A stretch of DNA of 64,000 nt from Ignavibacteria bacterium. GTDB taxonomy: Bacteria; Bacteroidota; Ignavibacteria; Ignavibacteriales; SURF-24. Every line of letters starts with the position of its first letter. The stretch's first letter is position 1. The translations under genes and the position numbers were made by a program. The notes below the pieces were generated by a model. That model did not search any database, was not told the origin of the DNA, and saw only the letters and a list, made by a program, of their open reading frames with translations. The DNA lies in the NCBI GenBank assembly GCA_025612245.1, contig JAAXKQ010000022.1:30961-94960 (forward strand), written 5' to 3'. Below, piece by piece: positions 43,794-52,146 of this stretch.

Positions 43794-45509
43794 GTGATCA
43801 GCCGGAGAGAATTTATAAAAAATACAGCGCTTGCAGCTGCGGGAACTGTCCTTGGCGCCAGTGCAATTTCCCCGGCACCAGAAATACTTACAAGGTCCAG
43901 GACCCGGTTAAACACTCAAAAAGGAGATCTCATTTTCAGGCCCTACTTCGTGCAGTCGGGAAGGGGTCCTCACCTTGGACTCGTAAAGTCAATTGACACG
44001 CTGGGTGAAAGCGACTGGGATTTCCCGTGCTGGGCATTTACAAGCGACGAACAGTGGGATGCATTCCAGTCAAATATCTACTCGGACTCAGCCGAGGGAG
44101 TAAAAGTCTCCGACGTTCAGGATAAGGAGCACTTTGGAATTAACGTGCGCTGGAATGTTGAAGGCTTCGGTTACATATACATGACCGCGGACAATGGGGG
44201 TGAGTTTTACAGCCTTCCCGCAATGGGAAAAAGCCGCACGCTTAACCTCAACTACGAGCTTGCAAAGTCGCGCGCGGCAAGAGTAAGAAAGCGCCTGGCA
44301 GAATTCAGGAAGGAGGGCTTTGAGCCCTCGCGCGAACTGGAGCCTTTTCTTGAGCTTTCCGAAGAATTTATCTTTGAGGCTGAAAAGGCCATTAGGGACA
44401 ATGAAAAGTGCGCAAGGCTTGCACAGAAGTCTCTTTACTACTCGATGTGGGCCGGGGAAAAAATGGAAGTGGAAAAAGCACGCAACGACATTGAAAGCCG
44501 GCAGCCCAGAAGGGATTTCTTTTTCGGCTGCGATACAAAGGGCTATCCGCATATGGATAAAGAAGTCTTCCTGGAGCTCTTTACAAATGTGTTTAATTAT
44601 GCTACTATTACGCATTACCTGCCCTCGTTTGAAAAAGAGGAAGGTCGCTACATTTTTGAAAACCGGGATGAACAGTTTAAGGAGTTAAAGAAAAAGAACG
44701 TTACGGTTGAAGGGCGCCCCGTCTTCTGGGCCGATGAATGCTGCACCCCGGAATGGCTTTCAAAGAAAAGCTATCCCGAGCTTTTGAAATACGTTGAAAA
44801 CCACACGCGCGCACTTTTAAGTCACTACGGAAGTGAAATGTATGCCTGGGAGATAATAAACGAGGCACACGACCCGGGAAATGTGCTCCACCTGAATCCC
44901 GACCAGATGGTGGAAATTGCAAAGATTGGATGCGAAGTCGCAAAATCCGTTAACCCCAGGGTTCACCGGCTCATAAACAACTGCTGCATTCAGGCAGACT
45001 ATATACAGCTGAAGAAGTGGGAAAAAGGAGAAAAACGCTATCCGCCTGTTACTCCCCACCAGTACTTAAAAATGCTTTACGAGGCGGATGTGGATTTTAC
45101 GATCACCGGGCAGCAGCTTTATTATCCTTATACAAACCGCGACCTGATGGATACAATCCTTCTTACCGAACGCATAAAGAAGTTCGGAAGGCCCGTTCAG
45201 ATTACCGAGCTCGGGGCCTCATCGGGCCCTTCAGTTGAAACTATTACCTCGGGTAAAATGGATATCCCAAGGCGCCCGTACGACTGGCACCGTCCGTGGG
45301 ACGAGGAACTTCAGGCCGACTGGCTCGAGGAAATTTATACAATCCTTTACAGCAAGCCGTGGATTGAGGCAGTAAACTGGTACGACTTTGTTGACCCTTA
45401 TTCATTTATAAAAAATGGTGGACTGTTGTCTTCGCCAAAAGGCGAGGTTAAGCCGGCCTATGAAAGGCTTGAAAGCCTCAAGATGAAATGGAAACTGGTA
45501 AGGTCTTAA
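43794..45509 (+). CDS. Tat-exported GH10-like glycoside hydrolase, copy 2
   Basis: A 571-residue paralogue starting at GTG behind GGAGGGG. The twin-arginine signal is MISRREFIKNTALAAAGTVLGASA. It has the same architecture as copy 1: N-terminal WNVEGFGYIYMTADNGGEFY domain, a helical insert, then the barrel with acid/base Glu357 (EIINEAHDPGN) and nucleophile Glu472 (QITELGASSGP). The GH10 GHTLVWH segment reads GRPVFWA. Compared with copy 1 it has an extra ~15 residues near 50-75 (LGLVKSIDTLGESDWDF). Probably works outside the cytoplasm on a modified xylan-like or other beta-linked chain. Confidence 0.8.
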   Translation: MISRREFIKNTALAAAGTVLGASAISPAPEILTRSRTRLNTQKGDLIFRPYFVQSGRGPHLGLVKSIDTLGESDWDFPCWAFTSDEQWDAFQSNIYSDSAEGVKVSDVQDKEHFGINVRWNVEGFGYIYMTADNGGEFYSLPAMGKSRTLNLNYELAKSRAARVRKRLAEFRKEGFEPSRELEPFLELSEEFIFEAEKAIRDNEKCARLAQKSLYYSMWAGEKMEVEKARNDIESRQPRRDFFFGCDTKGYPHMDKEVFLELFTNVFNYATITHYLPSFEKEEGRYIFENRDEQFKELKKKNVTVEGRPVFWADECCTPEWLSKKSYPELLKYVENHTRALLSHYGSEMYAWEIINEAHDPGNVLHLNPDQMVEIAKIGCEVAKSVNPRVHRLINNCCIQADYIQLKKWEKGEKRYPPVTPHQYLKMLYEADVDFTITGQQLYYPYTNRDLMDTILLTERIKKFGRPVQITELGASSGPSVETITSGKMDIPRRPYDWHRPWDEELQADWLEEIYTILYSKPWIEAVNWYDFVDPYSFIKNGGLLSSPKGEVKPAYERLESLKMKWKLVRS

Positions 45510-45566
45510 GAGAAGCTTCCTAAAAACATCATACCCGATAAACCAGCTAATTAAAAGAGGTCCAAT

Positions 45567-47213
45567 TTGAAAACAATTTCACGAAGAGAATTTCTGCGCT
45601 ATACGGCTCTTGGAGGTGCCGCCCTTGCAGCCTCACCAATCTATTCAGGCTTTAACAGGGTTTTTGCCCGCGCTTTGAGATCCCGGGCGCTCGTTCCATA
45701 TCCGCACTCCTGGATGCCGAAGATGGATTTTGTGTACCTGGCCGATGAAAACGAGGATCCTTTTAAGTCGCAGGTCAGCATAACGCAGGATGGAATTGAA
45801 GTCCCGGAGGATTTAGGCAGTAAGAAGTATTCCATAAATGCGCGCTGGTTTGTTGAAGGCTTCGGTTACATCTGGCTTTCGGCCGACAACGGAGGCGAGT
45901 TCTTTACTTCAGCGGAATTTCAGCCCCAAGGGAGCCTCAACTTTGAATTTGCACGCTCAAGGGTTGTCAGGAACAGGAAAGTCAGGTCATCATATGAAAA
46001 AGAAGGCGCCGTTTTCTCAAGCGAAGTAAAGCACCTTACTGCAGCCTCCGAAGAACTCCTTGAAGACGCCGGGAAGAAAATAAGGGATGGCGAGAAAAGT
46101 GCACGCCTGGCTGACAAATCACTGGAATATGCTCTATGGGCGGGAGAAAAAATTGAGCTCGAGAAAGCAGCCCTGGAGATAGAGAAAAAGTCGCGCAACA
46201 ACGTGGCCTTCGGGTGTGAAAGCCGGCAGTACGTATGGGCAAAAAGTGAAGAGTTTACGAAGAGGTTTGTTGAGCTTTTTAACTTTGCCACCGTAACGCA
46301 TTATGTGTGGGACTCCTGGTATGAGCTTTTTGAACCGCGTGAAGGTCACTATAACTGGGGAATCAAGGACGACATCGTAAACTGGCTTTTGGAGAATGAT
46401 GTTACAATTCAGGGAAGGCCCCTTTTCTGGTTCCACCCCACGGTTACACCCGACTGGCTTAAGAATAAAAATTTCGACGAGCTGAAGAAATACGTGGAAA
46501 AGCATACAGAGGACCTGGTAAGCCATTACGGCGATAAAGTGCTCCAGTGGGAAGTTGTAAATGAATACCACGACTGGGCAAACGTTCACAACCATACGCC
46601 GGAAGAGATAACTGAAATTGTACGCCTTGCCTGCAACAAGACAAAGGAAACTAACCCGAAAGTGGTAAAGATACTTAATAACTGCTGTCCATGGGCCGAG
46701 TATGCCGCAAGGGGCAGAATGGCAAGGATGGATGCAACGCGCCCTTTGAGGTCCCCGAGGAAATACCTTGAAGACATAACTCAGGCAGGTGTTGACTATG
46801 ACGTCCTCGGAATCCAGATATACTTCCCTGCGCGCGACCTTTCGGATATAGTGCGCCTTTTAGAAAGGCTCGAGAAGTTCGGTAAGCCGATCTATATAAC
46901 TGAAATCGGGGCCTCGGCCGGTCCCACGAACAAGATGGTTGCCTCGGGCGACATGAAAGTTGCGGATGGCCCTTACGAATGGCATCGCCACTGGGATGAG
47001 GAGCTGCAGGCAGACTGGCTTGAGCAGGTTTATAACCTTTACTATAGCCGTCCATTGGTGAAGGCCGTAAACTGGTACGACTTTTCGGATTTCCGCCCCT
47101 TCATACCAAGCGGAGGGCTTGTAAGGGAAGACAGTACGCCAAAGCTCTCATTCTTCAGGATGAAAGGGCTTCTTAATGCATGGGGCAAACTGCCCCGCGG
47201 ATCTAAGATTTGA
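45567..47213 (+). CDS. Tat-exported GH10-like glycoside hydrolase, copy 3
   Basis: A 548-residue third paralogue, starting at TTG behind AAGAGG. The Tat signal is MKTISRREFLRYTALGGAALAAS, the best match of the three to S-R-R-x-F-L-K. Acid/base Glu333 (EVVNEYHDWAN) and nucleophile Glu446 (YITEIGASAGP) are kept, and the GHTLVWH-like segment reads GRPLFWFHP. It is the most divergent copy in the first ~60 residues. The three genes lie in tandem with 57-60-bp gaps and are probably co-transcribed with the methyltransferase gene that follows. Confidence 0.8.
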   Translation: MKTISRREFLRYTALGGAALAASPIYSGFNRVFARALRSRALVPYPHSWMPKMDFVYLADENEDPFKSQVSITQDGIEVPEDLGSKKYSINARWFVEGFGYIWLSADNGGEFFTSAEFQPQGSLNFEFARSRVVRNRKVRSSYEKEGAVFSSEVKHLTAASEELLEDAGKKIRDGEKSARLADKSLEYALWAGEKIELEKAALEIEKKSRNNVAFGCESRQYVWAKSEEFTKRFVELFNFATVTHYVWDSWYELFEPREGHYNWGIKDDIVNWLLENDVTIQGRPLFWFHPTVTPDWLKNKNFDELKKYVEKHTEDLVSHYGDKVLQWEVVNEYHDWANVHNHTPEEITEIVRLACNKTKETNPKVVKILNNCCPWAEYAARGRMARMDATRPLRSPRKYLEDITQAGVDYDVLGIQIYFPARDLSDIVRLLERLEKFGKPIYITEIGASAGPTNKMVASGDMKVADGPYEWHRHWDEELQADWLEQVYNLYYSRPLVKAVNWYDFSDFRPFIPSGGLVREDSTPKLSFFRMKGLLNAWGKLPRGSKI

Positions 47214-47275
47214 GACCTCGGAATTTTTTGAGACCTGAGAAATTTGGCCCTGAAATTTAGGAGAAAAACATTAAA

Positions 47276-48424
47276 ATGACAGCAAAGGAAAGAATACTGA
47301 AAGCCATGCGCGGGGAAATAGCCGACCACGTGCCGGTAAGTCCCGACATATCCGTAATGGTCCCGGACCGTCTGGCCGGAAGACCCTTTTATGAGATACA
47401 CCTGGATGGCAGGGAGCACAACGGCTGGACCTCGGCTACGCACAGTGAGGCTTACGTAAGTGCGGTAAAGTATTTCAACATGGACGGCTTTTATATGTAC
47501 GGCGGACTCAAGGAAATACGTCCTGAAGGAGCCCCGGAATTTATGACGACAATTAAGGACGTTCCCGAAGGAAAGCTGGCCGAGAGGATTTGCCGCACGG
47601 AAAAAGGCGACATAAGCGAAAAGGAAATTTATTTTAAGGATGAACCCCCATGGAGGCTGGAAAAGCCGGTAAAAAACCTCGAGGAGGATTTTGAGAAGCT
47701 TCAGCTTTTAATGGGCCGCGGAGGCTGGAAATGGGAGAAGCAGTTTAACGACCGCGGGCGCATGGGAGATAATGGGATTTACATGGGGATGGTGCCGGTA
47801 TTTCAGGACTGGTGGTTTTTCTACAGGGAAGGCGGATTTGAACAGATGTTTATGGATTTTATGATGGAGCCACAGTTCATGGAGCGCGTGCATGAGTTCT
47901 GGATGGAGTGGGTCCTTGCAAACGTGAGGGCGATGATTGAGGCAAAGCCCGACATTATCATGCTCGGGGGCTCAAGCGCAAGCCTTAGCGTAAGCTCCCC
48001 GCAGATATTCCGCAAATATGAGCTCCCGTTTATTAAAGAGGCGACGAGGATCTGCAAGGAACATGATACAATTTCACACCTGCACATATGCGGGAAGTCG
48101 TGGCAGCTGGTGGAAATGGTGGCCGAAGAAACTGACCTCATGTCAATGGAGCCTCTGGAGGAGCCCCCTTGCGGGAATGTGGACTTAAAGGAAGCCAAAA
48201 GGCGCGTCGGAAATAAGCTCTGTATCAAAGGCAACATCAATACAACAGAGTTCATGCTCAATGCTACGGCAAAAGAGGTGGAGGAAAAATCGAAACGCCT
48301 GATTGATGAAGCGGCAATGGACGGAGGATTCATTCTTTCAACCGGGGATCAGTGCGGGCGCGACACGCCGGATGAGAACCTATTCAAAATGGTGGAAGTA
48401 GCAAAAACGTACGGCAGGTATTAG
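47276..48424 (+). CDS. Uroporphyrinogen-decarboxylase-fold corrinoid methyltransferase
   Basis: A 382-residue URO-D superfamily protein (MTAKERILKAMRGEIADHVPV start). True HemE enzymes lack a zinc site. This one has the HxC...C set of cobamide methyltransferases such as MtaA, MtbA and CmuA: His270 and Cys272 (SHLHICGKS) and Cys360 (STGDQCGRD). That predicts zinc-activated thiolate or methyl-acceptor chemistry with a corrinoid protein, and such a protein is encoded at 56259-56936. Substrate is unknown. In this glycosidase-rich setting an O-methyl sugar as methyl donor is the most attractive idea. No signal peptide. Good AGGAG site. The assignment to methyl transfer is strong, the sugar link is inference. 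Confidence 0.82.
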   Translation: MTAKERILKAMRGEIADHVPVSPDISVMVPDRLAGRPFYEIHLDGREHNGWTSATHSEAYVSAVKYFNMDGFYMYGGLKEIRPEGAPEFMTTIKDVPEGKLAERICRTEKGDISEKEIYFKDEPPWRLEKPVKNLEEDFEKLQLLMGRGGWKWEKQFNDRGRMGDNGIYMGMVPVFQDWWFFYREGGFEQMFMDFMMEPQFMERVHEFWMEWVLANVRAMIEAKPDIIMLGGSSASLSVSSPQIFRKYELPFIKEATRICKEHDTISHLHICGKSWQLVEMVAEETDLMSMEPLEEPPCGNVDLKEAKRRVGNKLCIKGNINTTEFMLNATAKEVEEKSKRLIDEAAMDGGFILSTGDQCGRDTPDENLFKMVEVAKTYGRY

Positions 48425-48560
48425 CAGAAGCAGAAGTAAAAAATTCCGAATGCACATGGGAAAAGATGGCACCGGATTTTGCAACACCTTTAGAGAAAAC
48501 CGGAGTAGTAAGACTTAAAAACAGCTTAAACATAAAAATTAATAGCGGGTAGGGTATATA

Positions 48561-50912
48561 ATGAGAAAGTTGATTTACTTTATGATGCTTTTCGGTTCAA
48601 TGCCGCTTTTTGCCCAGAAGGTAGTGCTTGATGAAATGTCGGCAACGGTCTGGAGCCAGCAGCAGCAGATAAAAGGTCACATCGAAGGGCTCGCCGCAAG
48701 CAGTGCCACGCTTTTTCTGAACGGAAAGGGGCAAAATGTTACTGTGGCAGCAGACAGCTTTACCTTTAGCGCACAATTAAAAATAGGTGAAGGCGTAAAC
48801 ACGGTTTATGTAAATGCCGACAGCAGCGGAAAAAAAGCCTACTCGGATACGCTGAAACTTACCCTTGGCTACAAACTCCGCCCGGACATATATGCCTATG
48901 CGGAAATTCAGGGAAGAACTGTTACGCTTAAAAGCGAAGTGGTGGAAAACCCCGACAGCGCCGGGCTTACATACCTCTGGAGCGAGGACGAGTTAAACCC
49001 TGTGACAGGCGTGCTTACTTCTCAGCAAGGAAATACGGCCACCTTCAGCATGCCGCAGGACGCGGCACGCGGGGAGTATTATTTTAACCTTACCGTTGCA
49101 GCTTCAGACGGCGATACCGTAAAAGCGCGTACTTATGTTACCGTGGATTCGGCAGGGGTAAAACCTTTTAACATTAGAACCGACCATGCCGCGTGGATAG
49201 ACAGGGCGGTCATTTACGAAATTACGCCGTACACCTTTACTGAAAGCAACCAGTTTAAGAGCATCACGGCAAAGATTCCTGAGCTGGCTGAGCTCGGTAT
49301 TACGGCCATCTGGCTTCAGCCTGTTTACAGGACCCACGGCGGCGGAATGGGCTATGACGTTACGGATTATTTCTCCCTTAGAGGCGACCTGGGCTCCGAG
49401 ACCGACTTGAGGAATCTTATAAAGACTGCCAAAGCTAACGGCCTTAAGGTGATGTTCGACTTTGTGGCTAATCATACTTCCATTTATCACCCCTATGCAC
49501 AGAACTCGGTAAAATTTAAGGAGAAGTCACATTACTGGAATTACTACCAGCGGAAGAAAAGTCCCGCAGGAACCCCTTACGCGATGCATGAGAATACGGC
49601 AGACGGCCTGTTCTGGAATTATTTCTGGAGCGAGCTGCCGAATCTGAACTTCGACAACCCCGAGGTGCAGCGCTGGATACTTGAGGCCGTAAAGTACTGG
49701 CTAATAAAGTACGACCTTGACGGTTACCGCTTCGACGCCATCTGGGGTGTAACGGCCAGAAAGCCTGAATTTACAAAACAGCTCCGCCTCGTCCTAAAAA
49801 GAATAAAGCCCGACTGCTTACTTCTTGCAGAAGATAAGGCCACGTGGCCAGAGGTTTTTGACGAAAGGTTTGATGCTGCCTTCGACTGGGCTGCCTCCGA
49901 GAGCTGGGTTTCACAGTGGGTCTGGCAGACCGATTATGATCCGTCCAAAAATCCCACGATATTTAACACGACTTTCACCAACGGACGCTCAGCGCCGCTG
50001 CGGAGTTCACTTAACAATAACGGCAAGGGCTACGGCCAGAACGCAAAGATATTAAGGTTTCTTGAAAATAACGATACATATCATTTTATAACACACCACT
50101 CGCTGGATCAGACTAAGATGGCCGCAGCACTGGAGTTCTCATTAAACGGAATCCCGATGCTCTACAACGGCCAGGAAGCCGGCATTACGGGGCATGCATA
50201 CGACGATTACCCGATTTATTCTTCGGGCAAATCCATTAAGTCGACCGACAAGAGGGGGCTCTTCCCATACTATCAGAAGCTGATCAGTTTCAGGAAGTCG
50301 GTTCCTGCTCTCTATGGTAACAACTACGAAGAAGAAAGTGCAAGCCCTAATAAAAATGTTTTTGCCTTCCGAAGGTGGGTAAACAGCCAGAACATTTTTA
50401 CGGTATTAAACATGGACTCAAATCCTGTTACGGCACAGGTAAATATTCCTGTAGCGAAGCTGGGGCTTGATTCAACGAAGACGTATTATATGAGTGATCT
50501 TATAAGCGGAAAGGTTATTTCAGGAAAGCTAAGCGAGCTCGCGGCATTGAAGCTGTATATGGTCGGCTACTCGGCCTCAGTTATGCTTCTGGCGGATACG
50601 GCAATGGTGGTCTCAGGAGTTGACGTGGCCTCTTCCAGCACGGTGCCCGAGTCGTTTGCCATGCAGCAGAACTACCCGAACCCGTTTAATCCTTCAACTA
50701 CAATCAGGTACACAATAGACAAAAGCGGTCCGGTAAGCCTCAGAGTTTACGACATATTAGGCAAGGAAGTGGAAGTGCTTAATGAGGGCTATAAAAACGC
50801 GGGCAACTACACGGCCGTATTCAATGCCTCAAGGTACGCAAGCGGAATTTACATCTGCCGCCTTCAGGCAGGAGGGCACGCACTTACAATGAAAATGTTA
50901 CTCTTGAAATAA
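48561..50912 (+). CDS. T9SS-secreted GH13 alpha-amylase-family enzyme
   Basis: A 783-residue protein: signal peptide (ending LFAQK), two Ig-like beta domains (about 25-205), a GH13 barrel (about 205-600) and a T9SS type A sorting domain (about 700-783, QQNYPNPFNPSTTIRYTID to KMLLLK). The GH13 catalytic triad is visible: nucleophile Asp392 (YRFDAIWG), acid/base Glu424 (LLAEDKA) and Asp505 (ENNDTYHF), with the region-I motif VMFDFVANHTS. So it acts on alpha-glucans such as starch or glycogen at the cell surface. It is the only alpha-glucan enzyme among the plus-strand genes, and it could serve the GH15/dehydrogenase operon at the left end. Confidence 0.92.
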   Translation: MRKLIYFMMLFGSMPLFAQKVVLDEMSATVWSQQQQIKGHIEGLAASSATLFLNGKGQNVTVAADSFTFSAQLKIGEGVNTVYVNADSSGKKAYSDTLKLTLGYKLRPDIYAYAEIQGRTVTLKSEVVENPDSAGLTYLWSEDELNPVTGVLTSQQGNTATFSMPQDAARGEYYFNLTVAASDGDTVKARTYVTVDSAGVKPFNIRTDHAAWIDRAVIYEITPYTFTESNQFKSITAKIPELAELGITAIWLQPVYRTHGGGMGYDVTDYFSLRGDLGSETDLRNLIKTAKANGLKVMFDFVANHTSIYHPYAQNSVKFKEKSHYWNYYQRKKSPAGTPYAMHENTADGLFWNYFWSELPNLNFDNPEVQRWILEAVKYWLIKYDLDGYRFDAIWGVTARKPEFTKQLRLVLKRIKPDCLLLAEDKATWPEVFDERFDAAFDWAASESWVSQWVWQTDYDPSKNPTIFNTTFTNGRSAPLRSSLNNNGKGYGQNAKILRFLENNDTYHFITHHSLDQTKMAAALEFSLNGIPMLYNGQEAGITGHAYDDYPIYSSGKSIKSTDKRGLFPYYQKLISFRKSVPALYGNNYEEESASPNKNVFAFRRWVNSQNIFTVLNMDSNPVTAQVNIPVAKLGLDSTKTYYMSDLISGKVISGKLSELAALKLYMVGYSASVMLLADTAMVVSGVDVASSSTVPESFAMQQNYPNPFNPSTTIRYTIDKSGPVSLRVYDILGKEVEVLNEGYKNAGNYTAVFNASRYASGIYICRLQAGGHALTMKMLLLK

Positions 50913-51000
50913 GTGCGGAGCTAAAAAAAATGACAAAGAAGGAGAGGCTTTGGGATATCTCATCGATAGAGTTCCGGGGTGAACGACTTGTTTGTAGCAC

Positions 51001-51023
51001 AGAGGGTAAATCCCTACCCCTCT
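51001..51023 (+). terminator. Stem-loop after the GH13 gene
   Basis: AGAGGGTA (51001-51008) pairs with TACCC(C)TCT (51015-51023) with one bulged C and a 6-nt loop, followed by TTAA. Probable end of the GH13 transcript. The preceding stretch 50950-51000 has an AT-poor palindromic look (CTCATCGATAGAG) that could belong to a dispersed repeat, which I cannot test here. Confidence 0.45.
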
Positions 51024-51099
51024 TTAAGGGCCTAAAAGAAACATAAAAGTAACATTGCTTTATACTCACACACTACTCTAAACAAAACCTTGGTATAAC

Positions 51100-52146
51100 A
51101 TGGATATACTTGTAATTGGCGGAACGGGACTCATCAGCACTTCGCTCGTGGAAAAGCTCCTCGATAGAGGCCACCACGTTACGGCTTTTACGCGCGGGGA
51201 ATCTGAAAACAGGCTTAAAGCCCATGAGAACCTGACACTCCTTTCAGGCGACCGCCGCGAGGAAAGGGCACTTAAAAGCTTAGTCGAAAACCGCACCTAT
51301 GACGCCGCCTACGACATGATCTCATACCACCCAAAAAGCTCCGAACAGGCGGCAAAAATCTTCCGCGGCAAGGTCGGGCGCTTTATTCACTGCAGCACAA
51401 TATCCGTCTATATGGTTTCCTACAACATTCAGTGCCCCATTACTGAAGGCCAGGATAAGGGCGAACTCATGCCGCACTTCGAACGCAACCCCTTCGGCAT
51501 GGATTACGGCATTAAAAAACGTGCCTGCGAGGACGTCCTTTGGAAACTCCACGACGAAAAGCTTTTCCCCGTCAGCATGATAAGGCCGACTTACATTGCA
51601 GGGCCTCACGACTTTGCAATGCGCGACTTCTTCTGGATAGAAAGAATTCTGGATGGAGGACCCATCCTGGTTCCCGGAAGCGGCGACCACGCATTCCAGG
51701 AGGTATATGTAGAGGATGTGGCACGGGCTTTCGCAAGCCTTCTGGAGAGCGAGGCCTCAATTGGACAGGCATATAATGTTGCGGCTGAAGAGATATTTTC
51801 GCTTAACGACTACATCAATAAGCTTGGGAGCCTCTTAAATAAAAAGCCCGAACTCGTGCATGTGGATCAGGAAGTTTTTGACTCGCTCCCTCTTAGCCGC
51901 CATATGTACGGGGATGTGTTTCCCTTTAACGTAAGGCGTACGGCAGTCTTCAGCCTGGACAAAATTAAAAAGGACCTTAACTACCGATCCACTCCTTTTG
52001 ATGGATGGATGAAAGCGACAATCGCCTGGTTTACGGGCGGCTTTCAAGGGCACTCCTTCGGGTATGAAAAAAGGCAGGAGGAAATTAAGTTCATTGAGGG
52101 ATGGAAAAAATTCAGGCAAAATTTACTGAGGGAGTACGTACAATGA
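51100..52146 (+). CDS. NAD-dependent epimerase/dehydratase (extended SDR)
   Basis: A 348-residue short-chain dehydrogenase of the extended type. The Rossmann motif LVIGGTGLISTSLVEKLLDRGHHVTAFTRG is at the start. The catalytic Tyr-Lys is in MDYGIKKRACED. C-terminal substrate region includes VEDVARAF. Relatives act on nucleotide sugars or reduce sugars, and some plant-like members are RNA-binding. Its end overlaps the region upstream of the GH2 start by 4 nt, so the two genes are one transcript. Confidence 0.85.
   Translation: MDILVIGGTGLISTSLVEKLLDRGHHVTAFTRGESENRLKAHENLTLLSGDRREERALKSLVENRTYDAAYDMISYHPKSSEQAAKIFRGKVGRFIHCSTISVYMVSYNIQCPITEGQDKGELMPHFERNPFGMDYGIKKRACEDVLWKLHDEKLFPVSMIRPTYIAGPHDFAMRDFFWIERILDGGPILVPGSGDHAFQEVYVEDVARAFASLLESEASIGQAYNVAAEEIFSLNDYINKLGSLLNKKPELVHVDQEVFDSLPLSRHMYGDVFPFNVRRTAVFSLDKIKKDLNYRSTPFDGWMKATIAWFTGGFQGHSFGYEKRQEEIKFIEGWKKFRQNLLREYVQ

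Noticed and set aside
50950..51000. Possible dispersed repeat or transposon remnant after the GH13 gene
   Set aside because: It has an unusual look with CTCATCGATAGAG, but there is only one copy in the window and no terminal repeats or transposase remnant, so it cannot be supported.
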